Shown one piece after another: positions 42,851 through 54,323 of a DNA stretch of 64,000 bases. The DNA comes from Siphonodentalium dalli (lineage: Eukaryota > Mollusca > Scaphopoda > Gadilida > Siphonodentaliidae). Below the pieces are notes generated by a model. That model worked only from the letters and a program-made list of their open reading frames with translations, was not told where the DNA came from and ran no database searches. Position 1 is the stretch's first letter, and every line of letters starts with the position of its first letter. The position numbers and the translations under genes are program-made. The stretch covers positions 282,217,426 through 282,281,425 of the forward strand of contig CP136063.1 in NCBI GenBank assembly GCA_032622095.1. The letters run 5' to 3'.

Positions 42851-43264
42851 GGACGCCATTGTGCAAAACAATTTGTCATTTTCCTCTAAATCAAACTTCA
42901 CAAGGTCAAAATTTAATTATATATGTAACAATATTTCAAAAATATTACCTGACAAATATGACTTAAATGATTAAACTAAACAAACAATACAGTGATGCCA
43001 CCAAAGCCCAGATCTTGTCTTCCAGCACTCTTACATGCAGTGATATTTATTACTATGTCACCCGAGATTGCCAGGAATAAATCTGATCAAATTATGAATA
43101 TATTGCCTGTATCATAAATTTGTCATGTTTCGCTAATTGTGAGATAATTGTCAATGCATCTTTGGTTATATTTAACCCTTCCATGACTGGAGCTTCCTGA
43201 AATTTTGTGAAAACCCTGTGCCAATGCATTCTCTTATCCCATATAAAAATCCCCCTTTGTACCA

Positions 43265-43850
43265 CCATGGTAAAACACCACGGTAAACCATGGTAAAACG
43301 AGATATTTTAGCCACCCATCGTTGTCACCATGGTGGTTTACCGAGGTGTTACCATGATGGTATACTTTGGTTTACCGTGGTGTTACCATGATGGTATACT
43401 GTGGTTTACCGTGGTGTTACCATGATGGTATACTGTGGTGTTACCGTGGTGTTACCATGATGGTATACTTTGGTTTACCGTGGTGTTACCATGATGGTAT
43501 ACTGTGGTGTTACCATGATGGTATACTGTGGTTTACTGTGGTGTTACCATGGTGGTATACTTTGGTTTACCGTGGTGTTACCATGATGGTATACTGTGGT
43601 TTACCGTGGTGTTACTGTGGTGTTACCATGGTGGTATACTTTGGTTTACCGTGGTGTTACCATGATGGTATACTGTGGTTTAACGTGGTGTTACCATGAT
43701 GGTATACTGTGGTTTACCGTGGTGTTACCGTGGTGGTATACTTTGGTTTACCGTGGTGTTACCATGATGGTATACTGTGGTTTACCGTGGTGTTACCATG
43801 GTTTACCGTGGTGTTACCATGGTGGTATACTGTGGTTTATCATGTGGTTT
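43265..43850 (+). repeat. Minisatellite of about 34 bp
   Basis: Repeats of GGTTTACCGTGGTGTTACCA and TGATGGTATACTGTGG. Unit length varies as sub-blocks are gained or lost. The 110- and 108-codon frames are products of the repeat. Confidence 0.9.
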
Positions 43851-43930
43851 ATAATGACACAAGGGAGGAGACAGTCTCAGACAGATGAAACTTTGCATAA
43901 ATGTGTTTATATGTACATCTAAACAAGGCT

Positions 43931-44346
43931 GCAAATAATATGTCTGTCATTTGCAGAATGAGGTCCCCAGAGAGTTAGCATCACCAAATTCACCATCTGG
44001 GCCTCTGGGGACTTCATTCTGCTTAAGCCTCAACTGCTATGGGAGATCTAGTATCAGTATGAAATTCCCCAATTGAAGTTCGTGAAGTTCACCCATTATT
44101 CACGTCGATTGTGAATTTTATCTGCTGCAAATTAGGGGATATAGAAACTGAATAGAAGGGGATTAAGTAACTCAAAACATTGTTAATTTGTAACTATAAA
44201 TAATTCCTAGAAGATGAGACCTTAGCAGAATGAGGTCCCCAGAGGGTGAATTTAAATTTGGTGATGCTAGCCCACTGTGCGGGATAGCGTCACTAAATTC
44301 ACCCCTGGGGGACCTCATTCTGCAAATGTCAGACACACTATTTGCA
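43931..44346. mobile_element. Fold-back MITE with 38-bp terminal inverted repeats
   Basis: The left end GCAAATAATATGTCTG then TCATTTGCAGAATGAGGTCC is matched in reverse complement at the right end with about four mismatches. A second, inner pair of GAGGTCCCCAGAG inverted words makes two hairpins (43953-44023 and 44227-44330). No clear target duplication. Confidence 0.65.
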
Positions 44347-47286
44347 TCTAAGTATCGAGGAAAAACATCTTTGAATGGACTCAACTATTGTGAAAAGGAA
44401 CACACAGCTTCATAAAATTAAAATTTTCAACATTTATTCAAACTTCTCCAGAACGCCATTGCCTTTCTGCCGTAACATTGTCTCACCATGTCATCTGTAC
44501 GTATTCACCCCTTGCAACAAGAACATTGAAATAACCAATACAGAATATCTACCTCTGGCACCTGCTACTCTTCAATATTATCCAATTTGAAACTGTAAAT
44601 TATCACATGTATGCGTCAGCCCACTGACAGTTAAAATTACTCGAGTACTTTCAGTCACACAAAACGGTTTGACCAGTCACCACACATCCATTTGTATTAA
44701 CCTGGCCCAGAATTAAAAGCTTGGCACATTTGCCATAATTAAGTCAGTAGAAGAAATTAAGGTACGGAGAAACTTTTCAACGATTATTGTTGAATATTCT
44801 TGGTTGTTCAGCATCATGTTACTATACCATAAAAAGTGAACATTCCAGACTGTATCACACACATATATCGCAGTACACTATTTATGTAGATATAGTTGAT
44901 GAATAACATATTGTTATTTCCATGATGAAGTACATGTACACACATGTACAATGTATGTAGTAGCTGCACAATCCCATACAAGTCGCCTATTCATACGACA
45001 CATACTTTGGCACTAGATTCCCTGCTGCACATTAGCACACACTGAAAAGAATAGTACATTGTATTAAAAAAATAGTTTAATATGAAGCATCAATTATACA
45101 TTATAGAACAATTAATATAACAAGTTGCCGATAAGATTTACATGGTCATGTAATGTAATACAAGGTTCATTCTGTTTGACTCGCATGGGACCATCATATC
45201 TCAAATTTGTAATGATCATATTCCATCTGTTCAGAACCTTGAAACTGGCTGATATTCTGATGAGCTTTACAACAATTAACAAACAACACGGGGAATATAG
45301 GGTTTGTTAATTCTTGTTCCTTAATAATCTATTTCTAAGTAGGGGTTGGTTCCAACTTCCAGCTCGAGATTGCATGATTTTTGTGACTTGTGGGCCAATA
45401 TCACCATAAATATTGAATTAATTACCTGGAGAATTTACATGATTGAAAGCATGGGACCTACTGTGAAATACATCTTCTGTAGAATCTCAATCATGTACAA
45501 ATAATTTAATATCATCTCCGGTGTTGTCGCTTGACGAATGGGAATATAAATGACACTAAATTTTCAAGTGTTTTAATAAACCACCTTGCAGGGATGATGC
45601 CAGATTTCCCAGGCACAAGGACAGTCAGAAGGACAACGATCCCCGACATGGGGTGGGCTACATTACAGATTACCCTGATGGGGAGGGGGCTAACCCTAGT
45701 TGATTGATCGATTGTTTATTCGAGGCATTGTCAAACGATTGTAACTAAATATATTTCTTTGTTAGTACTTAATAATCTATTTCAGTGGGGACCATGGTAC
45801 CAACTCCAGATTGCATGATTTTTTTGCCACGTTTGTGAGTTGATATCGCAATAAACATTGAATTGATTACCTGCAAGAAATTCCACGATTGTAAGGGATG
45901 CAAATCAAGACTTGGCTCAACAAATTGACCTATTCTATTTCAAGCATGCAATCTCAAGCTGCATGGAACCAAGCCTTAAAATAATTTTCATTTGACTGTC
46001 TGACATATTGTCAGGCACCAAACAGACATGGACTGACATTTCAAAATGAGGCCTGACATGTCTTTTTTATCACCCGAAATAATGCCAAGTGAAACTAATG
46101 ATGATTTATTATCTCACAAGAATGTTCCTCTTGTCAATTGTCACTTTTTTGACTATAATAAATAATGTAAACCCTGGCAACAAAATCGAATATGCTTGCC
46201 AAATTCATGCTCATTTATGGTTATAGGAAATGCTTGTTTTCCAATAAGTTTTCCAATTCCAATATTTTGTAGACAGCCAAGTTCTAATAATCATATAACT
46301 GTAAAAGACAGATTTTGGTAAAAAATATAATTAAAAACTACTCTCCAATAGACTAAATTTCATTTAACAGCATACTATATCAATTTATTTTGCAAAATTT
46401 CACATTACCAGTGATATTATCCTTAAAAATATGTCAATATTTCAACCTGACATTATGTCAGACAGTTTTAAAGCAGAGCCTGACAACCTCTATAAATTTT
46501 AATTTGGCATCTGACAATTGTCTGTGTCAGACCACTTATTTTAAGCCTTGCATGGAACCTACACTTACTGTGGAATACTCGTGCATAATTATTAACTAAG
46601 AACAGGTATTATACACAAGAAATATATTATAAACTTCCCTGTCAGAACATGAACAAGTTCCCATTATTTTAACTGGTGGATTATGAACTTTAATGACGTA
46701 GCCCGAGTAGAGACTCATGACAAGCAATGATCTAGCCTAATATATAACCTCTCTGGTGCCTAATATATAACCTCTCTGGTGCCTAATATATAACCTCTCT
46801 CGTGTCCAATATTGTTTTTCACAATCTATGCACTTCTCTTCATTGCACATTTAGATGTTGAAATCAATTTGATACAAGACATACAGATGCATGTGGAGAT
46901 TCTAACATTAATTGGTTATCCCTATAATCTCCACGAAGCAGGGTTGGCTGATTTAAATCATCTTTTTCTCAAAATAATAAAATCATAGATATTATTATCA
47001 TATATACACATTTTTATCATGGAATGCATGTTATTCATACGAAGAAAGGTTGTGCATAGGGACTATTCCATGGATGACTGACAATTTTACAATATCTACC
47101 AATTTTCTGCTGATTATGAAATATTTATATCTATCTTTTTTTGTTGTAATTCTTATATTGCTTTGAGCACCAAAATCCATACAAAGCACTTGTTCTACAA
47201 GTGTAACAACTTAATTTAGGATGCTGGTACAGTACAGTCAAACTTGAAGTGACCAGTGTGTCAACAAAGGATTATGTTACATCATG
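44347..47286. other. Non-coding with diverged repeats
   Basis: Diverged direct repeats of about 150 bp at 45325-45475 and 45765-45905 share AATAATCTATTTC, GATTGCATGATTTTT and ATTGAATT(A/G)ATTACCTG. A 22-bp unit (CTAATATATAACCTCTCTGG) occurs three to four times at 46736-46803. No gene seen. Confidence 0.5.
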
Positions 47287-47294
47287 CTGAGGCA

Positions 47295-47669
47295 CAGGCG
47301 CCCCGGAAGCATCCAAGGGCAGGGGGGCAGAGCCTACAAAAAGGGCACTTTTCCGCAAAAAAAAGGGCATTTTCTCCGCAAACTCGGGAAAATAACCATA
47401 AATTCATTGTGGCAAAAATCCCTATTTTAATGGTATTTGTCGGTTTTTATGGCCGTTTTGTGATAAAATTGACAAAAAATTAATATTCCTTGTGAAATTA
47501 GTGGTATTTGGACCAAAAAAGTCAGATTTTGCTATAAAAACACGAGATCAAACACACAAAAAACATTTTCTGTCTCCAGAAAAAGGGCAAGTCCTGCCCC
47601 CGCTCGCCCCCCTTGGTCAAGGGCAGGGGGGTCAGCTGTCCCCTATGCCCCCCTCTTCCGGCGCCCCTG
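47295..47669. mobile_element. hAT-like MITE, 375 bp
   Basis: The left end is CAGGCGCCCCGGAAG. The right end in reverse complement is CAGGGGCGCCGGAAG. It is flanked by CTGAGGCA (47287-47294) and CTGAGGAA (47670-47677), an 8-bp target duplication with one change. The interior repeats AAAAAGGGCA and GGGCAGGGGGG. Short open frames here are spurious. Confidence 0.7.
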
Positions 47670-47675
47670 CTGAGG

Positions 47676-48330
47676 AAAGTCCCTCCCCGAGTGCTGGAGA
47701 GAGTCAATGGCAAAATTCTCAGACTGACGTATTTGCACTGCATTTAATTGAATTAAAAGTGGTTCATGCTGCACAGCAGCAAAGGCCATAAAAATGTCGA
47801 CCAAACAATTCATACAATCTGTTAACCCTTTACCCAACAGAAAGGCCCTGTGCCAATGCATTCTCTTATATATGCGAGTCGACCATAGGTCGCCTCGCAT
47901 ATATAAGAGAATGCATTGGCTTAACACATTAAAAATTATAAAATTGTTAAAGAATGTAAAAAAAATGGTAAAAAGTGTTAGGCCAATGCATTCTCTTATA
48001 TATGCGAGGCGACCTATGGTCGACTCGCATATATAAGAGAATGCATTGGCACAGGGCATAACTGTAACTATCACAATGTGGTCAAGGAGCCGGTTCCAAT
48101 GATATCCATATTTGTATGGTTCTATTGAGACAGACCGAAGATATTTTAGGCTGTTGAAGCTTTATTTGGCCGGTTTTGGCCGTTTTGTTGGGTAAAGGGT
48201 TAAGACCTTCGGAAGTCCTTCCCTGGGTGTTTGAGAGTGATTGGATAAAATCCCAGACTGCCATATTTGCATTGCATTTAATTGAATTAAAAGTGGCTCA
48301 TGCTGAACAGCAGTAAAGGCCATAATTGAC
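47676..48330 (+). repeat. Tandem duplication of about 115 bp split by a MITE
   Basis: 47676-47795 and 48205-48330 share TTTGCA(C/T)TGCATTTAATTG, AATTAAAAGTGG and AGGCCATAA. The piggyBac-like element at 47826-48199 lies between the two copies. Confidence 0.7.
47826..48199. mobile_element. piggyBac-like MITE with two inverted palindromes
   Basis: Bounded by TTAA (47822-47825 and 48200-48203) with ends CCCTTTACCCAACA and its reverse complement. It carries the 69-bp palindrome twice, at 47852-47920 and 47982-48050, in opposite orientation around a 61-bp spacer. The pair therefore forms a still larger fold-back. The rest (48060-48180) is unique to this family. Confidence 0.85.
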
Positions 48331-48334
48331 TTTA

Positions 48335-48482
48335 CCAGGGTTCATACACCTAGCTGTTACCAGGGTTCATACACCTAGCTGTTACCAGGGTTCATACACC
48401 TAGCTGTTACCAGGGTTCATACACCTAGCTGTTACCAGGGTTCATACACCTAGCTGTTACCAGGGTTCATACACCGAGCTGA
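48335..48482 (+). repeat. 25-bp tandem repeat, six units
   Basis: Unit ACCAGGGTTCATACACCTAG followed by CTGTT. The last unit has CCGAG for CCTAG. Confidence 0.95.
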
Positions 48483-50440
48483 GAGTAAAATTCCATAACT
48501 TTTCCATACTTTTTCAAGACTTTCGGACAAATTTTCCAAGACTTTTCAGTGAAAAAATTCCATAACTTTTCCATTCCTCGTACCTAGCTAAACAATGAGG
48601 AAGACCAATATATATAAATTTCCAGGTTGTTTAAACAGAGCACACATATACGTTAGTTAAAATGAGCCCTTTATCTGCAAAGATGCATTTAACTAAATTA
48701 AGCTGATATGAACAATAAATCATAAATGGTTTACATCTGCAACAATTATCGGCCTTGACACCCAGAGTCTATAATTTCTAAAATTATTGGGGAAAAATTA
48801 AGATTTTCCGATATTCTCTTGTTATTATGATATATCTCTTCACAATAGACACACGGTCTATCAATTTATCGATGGTGTACCATACAATTTCCTTCATTTC
48901 GATGAAAATTCGAGGCTGTGTGTTTTCATCCGGGGTAGTCAGTTTTTGTACATTTTCGAAGAATCACCATACTGCTATCTAAAAGTGTTCCCATGTTAAT
49001 GATGTTATACTAACAATTAATAATTTTTCATAATTGGCCCAGTACGCGTACAGCACAAACATGTTTCAGTATATTGAGAAATTATTTTTCATATCACAGT
49101 TCGCTAGTATTCCATTGGTCTCCCTTACCAAACTCGAACACCTATTTGATGTTCTAGTAATGTTCGGTAGATGTTCCACCACAAAACCTTAGTGATCAGA
49201 CTCCTGGAACATTAAGACTATGTGATCTGAACATTAAGGAACATCACGGTGGTACTCTATCAATAAAACATGCTTCCCTCAGAACGCTAAGCTCTATCTT
49301 AGTGTTCTAATATGAACTTTGGATGCTCTGCAGATTGGTGAAATTAACACATTTTCACTGATATTTCTGTGGAACACTACTGAACACTTAATAGTGTTCC
49401 TGGTAAATTTTATGATATTTAACTAATTTGTTTGTACTTCTCAATTTCTAAGTCCAATTTTGAGGAAGCTACATGGAAAATGTGAAATAAGTTGCTATTT
49501 GCAATGTTTTTCGTAGAAAGTTCCTCATACAACCAACCAAAATGCTCAGAATTCCATGCTCCAACACATGGCAATGTTGTTTAAATAATTGCTTTATTTT
49601 CAGATATTGAAGAAATATTGTATAACATATTTATTTACTTCAGATATCCCCAAAATAGGTTTACTTAATATACATACTATATAGTAGTAGTTCAATGGGT
49701 CATCTCGTTCATGACTGACACTACAATTAATTGGTAGCACAAAAAAGTCATCAGGCTTCAAATTTACTTTCAGAGGGACACCAGTAAACCCAGTTTATCT
49801 GTCGTGCAAATGAAATTTGTTTTACAATATTGAGGAGAAAGTTGTAGGGGTGATTCCTAAACCAGGCAATTAACTTACTGCATATTTCTATTTAATTTAA
49901 ATGATTTTAACAAACTGTCATTTGTGTTAATTTTCAAACAAATATTAATGGTTCTAAATAAGACTAAAATCTGAGTTAAATCTCTGCATGTAAAAAGAAG
50001 ATATATTGATAATTTGCACATGGTAATAAGCTGCGACATAAGTAGGAGCAAAGACAATAGTGTTGCACAGGCATATGCCATTAATATGTGTGCTCCACAT
50101 GATATCATGAAGGTTGATACCACTAAATAAGTTGTCTCCCCCTGGTATCAGGTGGGCAAGATCAAAACAAATATGTCATGCTGGGGAAACAATATTGGGT
50201 TATTCAAAGACTGCAAGTATTAATTACACTTTATTTGTCCAGTGGTTGCTGAATTAAGTTTATGCTGCTTTTAGTAATAAAATATGTATTTGAATTTGTC
50301 TCAATGTACTAGCTAGCTCTCAAAGCCAATTATAAATTACAAACCAATTAGACCAAATGGCCCTCCTAACATATTTTAGAGCCAGATAATGCCTATATAT
50401 AAGCATCACCCTTACCAAAATGAGAAACCATTATTAAGCG
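48483..50440. other. Non-coding
   Basis: Nothing recognisable beyond two loose CATAACTTTTCCAT repeats at 48490-48575. No gene is supported. Confidence 0.3.
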
Positions 50441-50504
50441 TTTTTCTAGCGTTCCGTTGTTTGCCAAAAAACGTTAAGATGAAATACTAAGAATGGGATG
50501 AGAT

Positions 50505-51230
50505 AATGCTAATCTTAGCGTTTAAACGCTTAATCTTAGCGTTTAAACGCTAAGGTTTAAACGCTACCTTAACGTTCGCTTAGTATTTGACAAGCGTTCA
50601 TATGGGGTAAAATATTTAAATGAGCTTAGCGTTAAACGCTAACATAAGCACTTACAATCAAAGACTAACATATTAACCCTTACACCTATATTTGACTGCC
50701 CTCTGCTGAATGTAATATGAATATCAAACCAATCTCACTGACACAGATAATGTAATATAAAATCATGTCCTGAAACGAATTCATATGTAGCATGCATTGA
50801 TTCAAAATGTTACCTTACTTTGCTGAAGAATCACTGAACCTATGTGCTCTTAAGAATCTCCTAGCCATTTCCTCAGGGTTAGAATAAGGAATATTTCCAG
50901 AATTGTGAATAAACAGAATTTAATTAGTACTTTAAATAACATTTATTAATGTTAATGTCCAATTTTGACAATGTTGTAGGTAAAGTCATTAATACTGCAC
51001 ATTTATGTCAATAACAGTTCAGCTTAGATCTTGGTTCTCTTTCCTGGAAGATAGACGAAGTGACATTTGATGATTTTTCAGCAATAGTATGAGATTGGTT
51101 TGATATTCATATTACATTCAGCAGAGGGCAGTCAAATATAGGTGTAAGGGTTAATATGTTAGTCTTTGATTGTAAGTGCTTATGTTAGCGTTTAAACGCT
51201 AAGAAGCGTTTCTTAGCATTCAAACGCTTA
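50505..51230. mobile_element. Inverted-repeat element, arms about 114 bp
   Basis: 50626-50739 and 51090-51205 are reverse complements with one indel, which points to a young structure. The spacer is 350 bp. The word CTTAGCGTTTAAACGCTAA, itself palindromic, clusters outside both arms (50516-50570 and 51184-51230). Inside the arms TTAACCCTTACACC occurs at 50673 and in reverse at 51137-51154. An inner piggyBac-like boundary is possible, although pairing continues beyond it. Confidence 0.65.
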
Positions 51231-51780
51231 GATAATGCTAGGCATTATGAGGTTGGAAATTAATAACTTGAATTAACTTGGAAATGACCATGAATATTAT
51301 TGCTTTACTTTTTGTGATGGAATACATGTAGTAAAAATCTACGTCATTACATGGCCAGCAATGGCATTATTTACAACTTACATGTGCTCTGTGTTATTAA
51401 CAGGCTCCACCACTGTCAGAGACAAGCTAGTTCTGCATGTATTCCTCGCATTGGTACATTTGGAACACACTTTCGAGTTGAACTCGCTCTCCTCCAGAAT
51501 GTCCCATGACTGCTTTTTTGCAAAAAGCAGTAATAAACTCTGAAAATGAAATAAAATATTTATAATTATTAAATGACATCCATTTTCAAAGTAATGGGTA
51601 CAGTTTTCATGGGCAAGATAAAGTTTGTTACCAACAAGAGGTGGGCTGACCCAATGGAACTAAGTATACCCCCATAGTGAGAAAGGGTAATAACTCCACA
51701 CAAAATTTTGGATGAACCTCATAATCGCAGGTTTACAGGTTCCCTTGGTTACGGCTTGGTACTAAATTTCTGTGCCAAGT
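51231..51780. other. Non-coding
   Basis: The 60-codon frame at 51361 (plus) has a Cys and Leu pattern but no splice or family support. Nothing else seen. Confidence 0.3.
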
Positions 51781-51784
51781 TTAA

Positions 51785-52166
51785 CCCTTTACCCAACAAA
51801 CCGGCCAAATAAAGCTTCAACAGCCTAAAATATCTTCGGTCTGTCTCAATAGAACCATACAAATATGGATATCATTGGAACCGGCTCCTTGACCACATTG
51901 TGATAGTTACAGTTATGCCCTGTGCCAATGCATTCTCTTATATATGCGAGTCGACCATAGGTCGCCTCGCATATATAAGAGAATGCATTGGCCTAAAAAA
52001 AATCTTTTTTTAACACTTTTTACCATTTTTTCTTACATTCTTTAACAATTTTATAATTTTTAATGTGTTAAGCCAATGCATTCTCTTATATATGCGAGGC
52101 GACCTATGGTCGACTCGCATATATAACAGAATGCATTGGCACAGGGCCCTTCTGTTGGGTAAAGGG
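51785..52166. mobile_element. piggyBac-like MITE, reversed copy of 47826-48199
   Basis: TTAA at 51781-51784 and 52167-52170, ends CCCTTTACCCAACA and reverse complement. The whole element is the reverse complement of 47826-48199 with few changes. Palindromes lie at 51924-51992 and 52072-52140. Confidence 0.85.
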
Positions 52167-52909
52167 TTAAAACAAATTGACGGAAAAATGTAGCAATAAA
52201 AACTCGGACAAAATTGTGTCTATAGACAGACATACAGATGAACAACCTGAACCCTATATACCCCACAACTTGTTAAGGGTATAAAAATACTGTAACAAAA
52301 CAGTAAAACCACTCCATACCAAACACCCTTTGGACTGACCTTTCTATTTGGTTTAGAGATATGTTTGGTTTATAGAAAATCATGCCATCACGAAACATGA
52401 AGCCTCTATTAGTACAATTGATAAAGATGCAAACTATTGATGCAACTTTAATAAACAAAACAATAATAAAGATATTTATATAAAAATGCAAATGTCTAGA
52501 AAAATATGTTGATTACTGGCAGACACCAGGCGCACACTGCCTGCCCTATTCTCAACGACTTGGCCATTTTCGCTTCACTGAGGAAATAACCTCTTCCATA
52601 AATAGGAACCATATTCGCGCAATGCTACAATATAAGGCCATATAAACTTAATAGTTTGTTTCTCAGGGATTTTTTTTTTTTCAAAGTGATGAGGGAGGCA
52701 GTTATTTATATTTATTATTTTTTTCAAATTAATTTTGTGGTGAGGCAGGTATTTATTTATAAAGTATTTACTGGAATCCCATATTAAGCAGTAATACTGA
52801 ATATGGGCAATATACCGAAGCAGGGAAGCTGACCATCATAATTATATCCCCTTAATAATCTAGATTTGTAATAAAGTTGTATAGAGGAATCAGTTTGAGT
52901 TATTCACTC

Positions 52910-53026
52910 ATGGCAGAAGATGTGGAAACTACATCGGTGAAATTTGATGTAACTCAGGGTGACCACCAACCAGATAAAGCTTTATTGGAAGGAGTTCCAC
53001 TGGACTACACTGTACACATGAATTGA
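52910..53026 (+). CDS. Possible short ORF, 38 aa
   Basis: ATG at 52910 opens MAEDVETTSVKFDVTQ and ends at TGA 53024-53026. The composition looks coding, and the context TCACTCATGG is acceptable. No splice donor is evident and no family is recognised. It could be a first exon or chance. Confidence 0.2.
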   Translation: MAEDVETTSVKFDVTQGDHQPDKALLEGVPLDYTVHMN

Positions 53027-54323
53027 TAATATTAAATCACATCAATAATTTATGAAATAAAAGGTTTATTTTCTAATTAATCACAGACTCATAAAAATCT
53101 TGAAGTTTGGAATAGTGCTGATCCACAACCAGAGTGCATTACATACAATAGCCACACACTACCGACCCACACTGTCAACGCTATCCTTTCGGAAGCCACT
53201 TTGTTTTCACCTAACCAGTCAATGATTGAATGAATGAATTGCACAATTCGCCACGTTTGTTTTTCACATTTGTCTTACTGGGCAACACCACCTCCTTGCA
53301 ACATGTCATCAGCACTGAGAATACATCAACTACTTCTTCCGATTTCTTCTCTGGTGCATTTTCTTTGGTCACTCGAATTGAAAATATCGTCCGAAAAATT
53401 GCGTGACTTCAGAAAACATGATCATCATGATGTATCCTGCAACTGTGTCAAAGTCCACTGTTTTCGTTTTTGAAACAACCAGGTCAAAATATCGTCAATG
53501 TCTTTAGTGGACATGAAATCATCAGCCATTTGATGAACAGTTTTTGATCTGTTGACTGATATAATTGTCTATTTGCCTTCCGACGCATTCTGCACGATAC
53601 AAATGTTCATCAAAGTCGCCATTTTGTTATATTTTAAACAGGAAGTTCGTCGAATTATCCGCCCTTGTTTGTGAATGAAAAGTCCGGATAGATTTGCAGT
53701 CCGGATAGATGTGCAGTTTGCGTAAAGTTTCAAGACGAAGTTATCGGTCTGGGGCGGTTTGGGATATGCGGTATTTATATATTTATTATTTACAGCTGCC
53801 AATAAATAAGGGGTAGCTTTTTTCGGGAGGCGGCGATCCCTGAGAAACGAACTATTAAGTGTGTATGGCCTAAGGTGATGGTAATACGGTGATGACCTTG
53901 ATTTGTTGACGCATAGATCTGAATGGAGTAGACTTTATTCACTGCATGCCAGGACCAGACATGATAATGCATTAAATAGTGATAAATAGTAATAATTAGT
54001 TGAAGTTTAACAGAAGAGTCTCCCGGCCAAGACATATTTACTGTTAGAATGCACATGGCCAATCACGTGATTGAAATAGACTGGCACATATGGTTTCTAT
54101 ATACTAGTATGGAAGAGGTAATTTCCTCAGCGAAGCGGAAATGGCTGAGTCGTTGAGAATGCACTCACCCGCGAACCATACAAACTTGCCAAATTATAGG
54201 TTGAGTTTTGTTTTTAAACTTGATCAATAACAGGAAAATATATTCCTGCATTTTCCTCAATTTTAATGATTTACTTCATGTAATGGAGACTTAAAGTAAA
54301 TTATCAATCTCTGTATAGCTTAC
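53027..54323. other. Non-coding, 3' side of the BEN-like gene
   Basis: The last exon or exons of the minus-strand gene should lie here. A weak candidate acceptor (TTATATCAG) precedes 53553, but the joined frame stops after about ten codons. A diverged repeat (AGTCCGGATAGAT twice) lies at 53681-53705. Confidence 0.3.

Noticed and set aside
43367-43922. Two frames of about 110 codons rich in VLPWWYT
   Set aside because: They arise from the 34-bp minisatellite.
47256-47791. Frames of 75 and 99 codons
   Set aside because: They lie across a hAT-like MITE and its flanks and read through its inverted repeats.
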